A stretch of DNA of 64,000 nucleotides from Mytilisepta virgata. Taxonomy: Eukaryota > Mollusca > Bivalvia > Mytilida > Mytilidae. A program made the translations under genes and the position numbers. The stretch is from positions 56,840,372 to 56,904,371 of the forward strand of contig CM051518.1 of the NCBI GenBank assembly GCA_028015205.1, given 5' to 3'. Shown piece after piece: positions 57,522-64,000 of this stretch (position 1 is the stretch's first letter; each line of letters starts with the position of its first letter). The notes under the pieces were generated by a model. That model had not been told where the DNA came from, made no database searches, and saw only the letters and a program-made list of their open reading frames with translations.

Positions 57522-60500
57522 TCATCCCGCAGCTTCCTGTTTGATTTCATCTGTACTGTCTGAATCTGAAGTCATGTTTAATCCTTTGTCAAATGGTTTC
57601 ATCGCAATCTTAGCGTTCAGTATAACATCATTTATAGCAACTCCTTTGTATGAAGCCCCAACTAGACTTATCGGTAGTCTGTTATCCGTTACATAACTGT
57701 CTATGTTATTGATGAGCTGACTGTGTCCAACATAATATTGAGGTATACAGTTCTGGAAAAAAAAAAGTATGTCAGTTTGATTTTTATGATAGAGTTCAAT
57801 TTTATATAAAAATTCTGAATCACATCAATCTACAATATGGTCAATGTGACGCTGTCGTTTTTCACAGTCCACAAATGGACACCACTCAAATTCCTTAGGT
57901 TTCATTGCCCACTCAAAATTGGTGGTACTCACTCAAATTAATTGACACCATTAGATGATTGATTTTTCTTTCCATTCAAAATCCAACAATTTTTAGTGGA
58001 AACCCATGGAAAGGATTAACCCATTGAACCATATTATATGACTCTAATAAAACATATGTCTGTTTTCTTAAAAACCAGTGTATTTATCAAGTATTTTGTA
58101 CAAAAAAAAATTATTCTAAATTTTTTCCCCAAATATACTGACTGTCATCAAACTTTCCACTCAAATATTGAGTAGGCATCCTGCATTTTGGATGGATTAT
58201 TCTGATTGTTCACAGGTTTCCACTTCCCTGAAAAATGCAGGAAAGATCACAGTTCTACCCTGAATGTACTTTAGTTTACAATTTATTTGAATACTTTTAG
58301 TTTTAATAATTTTATTGTGGAAATAATTCTGTCCCCACCTTTACACATTTATCTTGTGGTTACTGCTTCTGTATATTGATTCACATGAATGTGGTCTTGC
58401 ACTAGATCATATTTTTCAACAATTAATATTAAATTATATCTCAAAGTCATTTTTGAATGCCAAAGTTGATATTATACATTTATTGACTTTGAATTAGGTT
58501 GCTGCCAGAAATTATCAACCTGACAAAATGGTAATATTAACTGAGCCATAGGCAAGGTGAATATTCATTTTGAGGGTTGATCAATCAATAGCAACCTAGT
58601 TCAAAGTCAATTTAATACATAATTATGGCATAGAAAAAAAAATCAACAGTGTAATTTTATTCAACAGTATTCAACAAATTTAAACTTTAGTAAAGTCCCC
58701 ATTCTATTTTTAGATCATATTAGGTTGCCATGTAACCTGCCACTTTTATTTTTAGATCATAAGGACAAAAAAATTTCCTGATTGACACAGGTCCTGCCTT
58801 TTTTTTCACACATAAAGCGATATGTCTTTTTATTTTGCCAAAACCCTGGTCCTGCCTTTTCATTTCAAATTTGACCCTAGCCCCCCCCCCCAAATAAAAA
58901 TCAAATGATTGCTCCCTAACCATGAATTTGGAATTTGTTATGAATTTTGGGTTGCTATCGCAGTTACTCATAACCGTCATGTAATTGTATATGTTAGGAA
59001 GTGGTTTTCTTATTATCCAGCTTGAGCAGATTATTTAAGTTTTAATTGTGTGTTTGGTTTTATTTTTGGCATAAGGTCTACCATTTTAGTATCAAATTTA
59101 GTAAAACAACTTCAGTACTTTTTGGGACTGTTTTTTATTGACCCATGATTATGGGGGAGTGTTGGATCCTTATTTAACCCATACAAAATGATATTTGCCT
59201 GTTCCAAACCATGATAATGTATTTTCTGTGGATGTTTCTACATTAATAATTGTTTAAAAATTGTTTTGTATAAGAATTAGTGTGATTACTTAGGATTTCT
59301 TGTTGCTTTTGTTGAATTTTTTTTGTTGGTAGTTTTAGGTACCATTTTGTGCTGGTTTTGAGTTGTTGACAGTTGTTTATCATTGAGGGCCATTTTCATA
59401 AACATCCAAAGACTGAATTTTAGCAGAAAACCATCCATACAGATGTAAACCTAATACTAACCTTTTGTATTGTGACAATGACCTCAGAGGGTTCAACTTG
59501 AATATCTAACTGTTCTCTCATTACTCTACATGCAAAATCCTGAACTGTTGATTCTTTGAGGTCACCCAATCTGTTCACTAGATGATCAAACCAGGCTCCA
59601 CCCAACATCAACTTAAATCAAATCATTATATATTTTTTACTTTTTTTTCCCAACTTATGACTTTAATTTGTTGGATATCTATTGAACACTGAGAAGAATT
59701 ATAACATTTATGTTAAAAAAGATTTAATTATTTGTCAAATCAGAAACTTATCACACTTGTCGAGACAAAAAAGTATTGGTATTCAAATTAGTTACAGTCA
59801 TATGATACAGTCTCAATATACTGTAAATTCATAAATTATTGCATGCACTTATTATTGCAATTTTGTCATTTTAGACCAAAATGCGATTTTAATTTTTGCA
59901 TTATTGAGAAAAATCCCACTTCATTCATATAAAAATTCCAAAATGCGAGTTTAAATTATTGCGATCACAACCCTGTCTCATTTTGCGCAATAATAAAAAC
60001 ATCACAATAATTTCCTAATTTACAGTAGTTATTTGATAATTAGTGCATCTTCATAAAAGAAAATTTGTACTACATACATGTATATGAGTTATGCACCCTG
60101 TAACTGGCCCAATACGGAATATACATTGTTTGTAAATTTCATGTGGAATGAAAGGGAATCCACATACATACAATAGAACCCCTAGATACGCCTGGGAGGT
60201 AAAACTTGTACAGTTGACTTTGCAAAGTAAATTTAACAATGACTTACTGTGTATCTGGTGGATATATATTTGGGTGTGTCATGTGGTTTGAAAGTAGAAG
60301 AATCATAAATTACACCAAGTATGGACGGGTCTTCTGACGACGGCAATAGATGTCCGAATCCCTGAAATATTATACTAAATATGAAACGAGCTGTCGAAAC
60401 GGCATCAAACTGGTTTTTCTTAATAAATGTTTTGAGTCATCAACCAGATGGAAACAGTGGCTAAAAAATTATGTGTATTGATTTAAATGTAAAATTTATT

Positions 60501-63500
60501 TTTAAGGTTTTTTAAAAAACTAAAATATTGCCATATAAGAGGAAAATGTTCAAATATTCTCATGCACCGTAAATTCAGAAATGAATGCTTTTATTAATGT
60601 AAGCATTGGAGCAATAATTAAAACTTAAATTTCCCAATTACTGAGGACTATATACATAACATTTCCTAGTATTGCATCCTGGATTGTTTTAAAAGATTTG
60701 CACTAAAATATAAATAAACACACAATTATTTCAGTCACTGCTGTCTTTTACAAACAACAGTTGAATCTCACTGGCTCACTCGCACATCATGGATTCCTCA
60801 AACTGCATTGAAAGTCTGGTAGTTTTATCTGTTATATAATATGTATGTTTACACAGTTTTTCAAACACCAATTTCTTGAACTTAACTCATTTTATGGTCC
60901 CCAAAACAATATAATCATGTAATTGTCAAAAACTTGAAATGCAATTGTCATTGGTTTCATACAATGCTTTAAAAATATCTGCAGGTGTGACCAAAAAAGT
61001 CAGATAGATGTGATTAAATATCAAATGCAGATAATATGTATAATCTGATTGATTTTTATAGCTGATTGACTTAATTGTTTCTTATTCAAGCTTTCAAAAG
61101 TAAAAAAAAACTTGATAAAGTAACACAAACTGGTTCAGAACAGGAATTTTCCCGAACCTTGATGGCTCGAATAACAGATGCCTAGTTTCAGAGGTCCCAC
61201 TGAGTTTGAGAAATCGTGATTCTACTGTATTGTTTCTAAAGAGAAACTTTTGATGGTATACATGTACAGTAAAATTTGTCAAAGGAATACCTTTTTTTTA
61301 TAGTAAAACATGTCTTAGGAATGCCTTTTGAAAGATTGCCAAGAACTGTTACAAGTTTCCATAGGTACAAACAGTGTATATGAATAAACTTTTGAGGGAA
61401 CAGCTTTCTTGAATGTACAGGTTGTCTATCAAAACAAGTTCTTGTGTAAATTTAATTTTTTTTAAGTATAAATACCTCAAATTCTGGCATGTAGTTTTTA
61501 TACTCAATATTGACAACAATACAAGAAACAGCTGATATCTCATTTAGATAATCTGAAAGTTCTTGGTGTTGACCATCGAATAATCCAGCCAGATCTGTAA
61601 CCAAAAAAAGTATGACAAAGTATATTGAGACTAGTGTTGTTATACTGCAGTTATTCCAAATCTGAGTTCATGGTTACAAGATATTTTATTTTTGAGAGGT
61701 AAGGGGAAACCACATGCATAAAATAAATTAATAAGATATATTTTTTTCACTGAGACATTGAAATAAAGAAAAGAAAGAACAATATTAACCATAAACAATT
61801 AATAGGTTTTGAAGAAATTTATTGCCTCATGTAACATATTTTCTTTAATTTTAAATATGAGAAAGTATCTATGACGTAAATTTAAACCAAGTCGGCAAAG
61901 CAATAAATATAGTTCACACCCACTACATGAGCTTTTTTTGATTATTTTCTATATTATGCAGATGCAACTTCACTGATTCCATATTATGACAGGAAGTAAA
62001 ACCCTATTTTGATTGACCCAATAAAGTTTTGAGTCTTCTTAATTGTGGTTTTGTAATTTTGTGGTGATAACACATAAGGAATTGGTCTGATTACATGCCT
62101 CATACCTGTTGTTCGCATACCCAATTGCAGTATAATTAACTTAATACAAACAAGATGTACCTTGAGCCTTTTCTCACTAGTGATACCCCTGCTTTTTGAT
62201 AACTTCAAAAAATAAATGAAGTCATCAAACAGGAAGTTGATGTCGCCTTGGTCTGAAAACGTATCCCACAATATGGAGTACATATAGAAGGCTTGTGACA
62301 AAATATCAAGTGGCTGTGAGGAGTAATTGCAGAGAAAAGTGTGCTGAAATTTTTTTTACAGACCGACAGAGGGATGGATGGAGAGACACACGTACGGACG
62401 GAACCACAAGGGTAAAACAGTATACCCTCTCTCCTTTGTAGCAGGGGTATAATAAATGTACAATCAAGAAATGTACAATTTCCATTAATGCCACTCTGTT
62501 ATATTAAAGACTAGTTAAAGGATACATGTGGTCAAAAATAAAGATATAAAATTAAAATTATCATTAACATATAAATAACTCATTTCATATGACCACTTTT
62601 TTTCTTATTATGATCAAGAAAACATTCTAATGCATTAATGGCAAAGATGCATTCATGTAATGTTCTATTTAATCTGCTTTTGTCTGATTAAAAACAAAAG
62701 TTGGTGTTTCATTTTCACTTCAGCAATGCCCAATTTTGAGTCTTCCGTTTTGACTGAAATTCAGATTATAAAATAATAAAACAATTACAGTCTTTCTTTC
62801 AGGTTGATATGATTTTTATGCTCCTAAGAAGTAATATTGACCTAGGGCTATATTACTGTCAAATATTAAATCCTAAGACCAACCAAAATGCATAATTATT
62901 GACCTGTAAGACAATGATTGTATTACCTTGTGAAAATAAGGATGATATGACATGGTCTGCTTCGATGGACTCTGATTCTGTTATTACCTACAATCAAAAT
63001 AAAATATTATTTTTTCTTGGTTCCAATAACTTTCGCAATAGAAAACATTAAAAATATTTCATGTTTACAGTTCCTGGTTTTTTCCATTCTCCCAAGTCAG
63101 GGTTTTGTATCCACGTTCCTACGAACCCCTGACATCACACATTCATATTTTGCAGGGCGAACATATCGCCGCCTGGTGTGTGACCTAGAAAATTCCACCT
63201 ACAACGTAAATGGATGCTCTATTGACCTTGAGAAGAATCAAGGAAAATAGTTCACTTCCAACCCGCAAAATATGAATGTTTGATGTCAGGGGTTTGTAGG
63301 AAAGAACGTGGATACAAAACCCTGACTTGGGAGGATGGGTTTTTTCTAATAAAACAACTTGGTTTGTGAAATAATAAGCACTTTCCTGTCAAGAAAATGT
63401 ATTTATTTTTCAAATAGTCAAACCAGCTTTAAAGGGCATCTCTATATAGCATATCACTGTCTATTAAAGGCACTATGAAAATGTCCCATTTATGAACAAA

Positions 63501-63879
63501 ATTTAAAAATTAACCTCTGTATAAAGGGCACCTGTTCAGAAAGGGTACATTTCTTTGGTCCCATGGGTGCCCTTTATATACAGGTTTGACTGTATATATG
63601 TCCTTCCTCCTATAAAGAAAGACATTCTACTTTTGTTTGTTCTATTACAAAAGACTAATAAATTGTCACAGAAGGCTTAAAGCAAGCAACTTACCTTTAC
63701 ACTATTATCATTAAATTCCAACTTTTTACAAGGTGTTGATTTTCTAATCTCTACTCCACCTTGTACTGCATCTTCTAATCTATCCGTTAATTGAGATAAA
63801 CCATTCCTTAAGGACCAAGTTGACCATTTTTCTCTATGAGCTCTTTCTATATCATTTTTAGCATATACCTCAGTATCAG
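57522..63879 (-). CDS. PPOX: Protoporphyrinogen oxidase, C-terminal six exons (5' part outside window), one frameshift
   Basis: Exons in transcript order: 63879-63695, 62987-62927, 61595-61476, 60361-60248, 59611-59462 and 57752-57522. They encode about 285 residues, the C-terminal 60% of the roughly 480-residue flavoenzyme that oxidises protoporphyrinogen IX to protoporphyrin IX at the inner mitochondrial membrane, the penultimate step of haem synthesis. Matches include [82 protein letters not shown] and [17 protein letters not shown] (C-terminal FAD-contacting segment). The N-terminal dinucleotide-binding motif lies beyond the window. Exon 61595-61476 must enter in phase 1 ([11 protein letters not shown]) but leave phase 0 in [10 protein letters not shown]; its 120-nt length is one too many, producing a stop 7 codons on. 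This may be an assembly error, an allele, or a lesion. All other exons are intact. Confidence 0.92.
58481..58613. repeat. Small inverted-repeat element in PPOX last intron
   Basis: ATTGACTTTGAATTAGGTTGC at the left mirrors GCAACCTAGTTCAAAGTCAAT at the right with two mismatches; it is 133 bp overall. Non-coding MITE-like structure. Confidence 0.7.
58720..58980 (-). repeat. Dispersed 'GGCAGGATCAAA'-type repeat, copy 3 with poly-C/G tract
   Basis: The minus strand reads GGGGGGGGGGG, AAAAGGCAGGACCAGG, GGCAGGACCTGTGTCAATCA and ATCTAAAAATAAAAGTGGCA, the same vocabulary as copies 1 and 2. Lies in the PPOX last intron. Confidence 0.6.
59819..60027. mobile_element. MITE with TACTGTAAATTC ends in PPOX intron
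   Basis: TACTGTAAATTCATAAATTA at the left mirrors TAATTTCCTAATTTACAGTA at the right; 209 bp. The interior has inverted TTATTGCGA-like phrases. A partial relative (CCGTAAATTCAGAAATGAAT) lies at about 60567. Confidence 0.7.
62318..62455 (-). repeat. Repeat segment ending GGGGTATAAT in PPOX intron
   Basis: CAGACCGACAGAGGGATGGA and TACCCTCTCTCCTTTGTAGC then GGGGTATAA. Probably the other terminus of the family starting at 55831. Confidence 0.4.
63084..63339. mobile_element. MITE with ~70-80-bp inverted arms in PPOX intron
   Basis: CCATTCTCCCAAGTCAGGGT... (63084-63151) is mirrored by ...CCCTGACTTGGGAGGATGGG (63258-63339), nearly identical except for a few substitutions and a short indel at CCTACGAA/CCTACAAA. 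A 106-bp non-coding loop separates the arms. Confidence 0.85.
63415..63594. mobile_element. TACAGTCAAACC MITE, copy 3 in PPOX intron
   Basis: AGTCAAACCAGCTTTAAAGG at the left and ATACAGGTTTGACTGTA at the right; interior AAAGGGCA(C/T)C phrases as in the other copies, same orientation as copy 1. Confidence 0.75.
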
Positions 63880-64000
63880 CTGGAAAAAAGATAAATTTAT
63901 TATACATTTTTTTAAAAGCTATTTGGCAAAAGATTGCATTTCGTAAACAAAGTATGATTCATTTGTCAAAATCGATCTAGAAAATTATAAATCTTACTAT

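Overview
The window is eukaryotic nuclear DNA. It is AT-rich and gene-poor, with split genes using GT-AG introns and many small transposon relics. The metazoan gene set (PIN4, GPALPP1, PPOX, a B-box/TRIM-like protein), the Penelope-like retroelement remnant and the tRNA-derived SINEs point to a bivalve mollusc, most likely a mussel close to Mytilus. That taxonomic call is an inference from repeat and protein character, not from a database search.

Layout. 1-9.4 kb: no gene recognised; hairpins, short inverted-repeat elements, a tRNA-like relic and hammerhead-like relics. 9.5-10.5 kb: a B-box/coiled-coil (TRIM-like) single-exon ORF on the minus strand. 11.2-11.7 kb: a minisatellite beside a small Cys-rich ORF of doubtful status. 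11.7-24.7 kb: gene desert with a 0.8-kb inverted-repeat element holding a SINE, and a second, different SINE. 24.7-26.7 kb: a striking nested array (60-bp hairpin repeats, then a duplicated ~844-bp module made of 128-bp units). 26.7-34.7 kb: desert with a MITE, an internally deleted Penelope-like reverse transcriptase relic and assorted hairpins. 34.76-35.77 kb: a two-exon gene for a 77-residue single-pass membrane protein. 36-40.6 kb: a block of repeats, including a 2.1-kb element closed by a terminal hairpin.

The right-hand third is the gene-bearing part. GPALPP1 (minus, six exons, complete) and PIN4 (plus, three exons, complete) are divergently transcribed from a 213-bp shared intergenic region carrying CCAAT boxes in both orientations, an ETS-type site and an E-box. 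The large GPALPP1 intron 2 carries an almost complete Tc1-type DD34E transposon (perfect 23-bp terminal repeats, one in-frame stop in the transposase) and a nest of two MITE families. PPOX (protoporphyrinogen oxidase, minus) fills 57.5-63.9 kb. Only its C-terminal six exons are inside the window, and one of them carries a one-base frameshift relative to the conserved protein.

The genes do not form one pathway. PIN4 is a nuclear/mitochondrial prolyl isomerase, GPALPP1 a little-studied nuclear protein and PPOX a mitochondrial haem-biosynthesis enzyme. The most unusual non-gene material is the 128-bp array with repeated YY1-consensus-like motifs, the scattered degenerate hammerhead-ribozyme cores, and a perfect 25-bp-arm hairpin just upstream of PIN4 exon 2.
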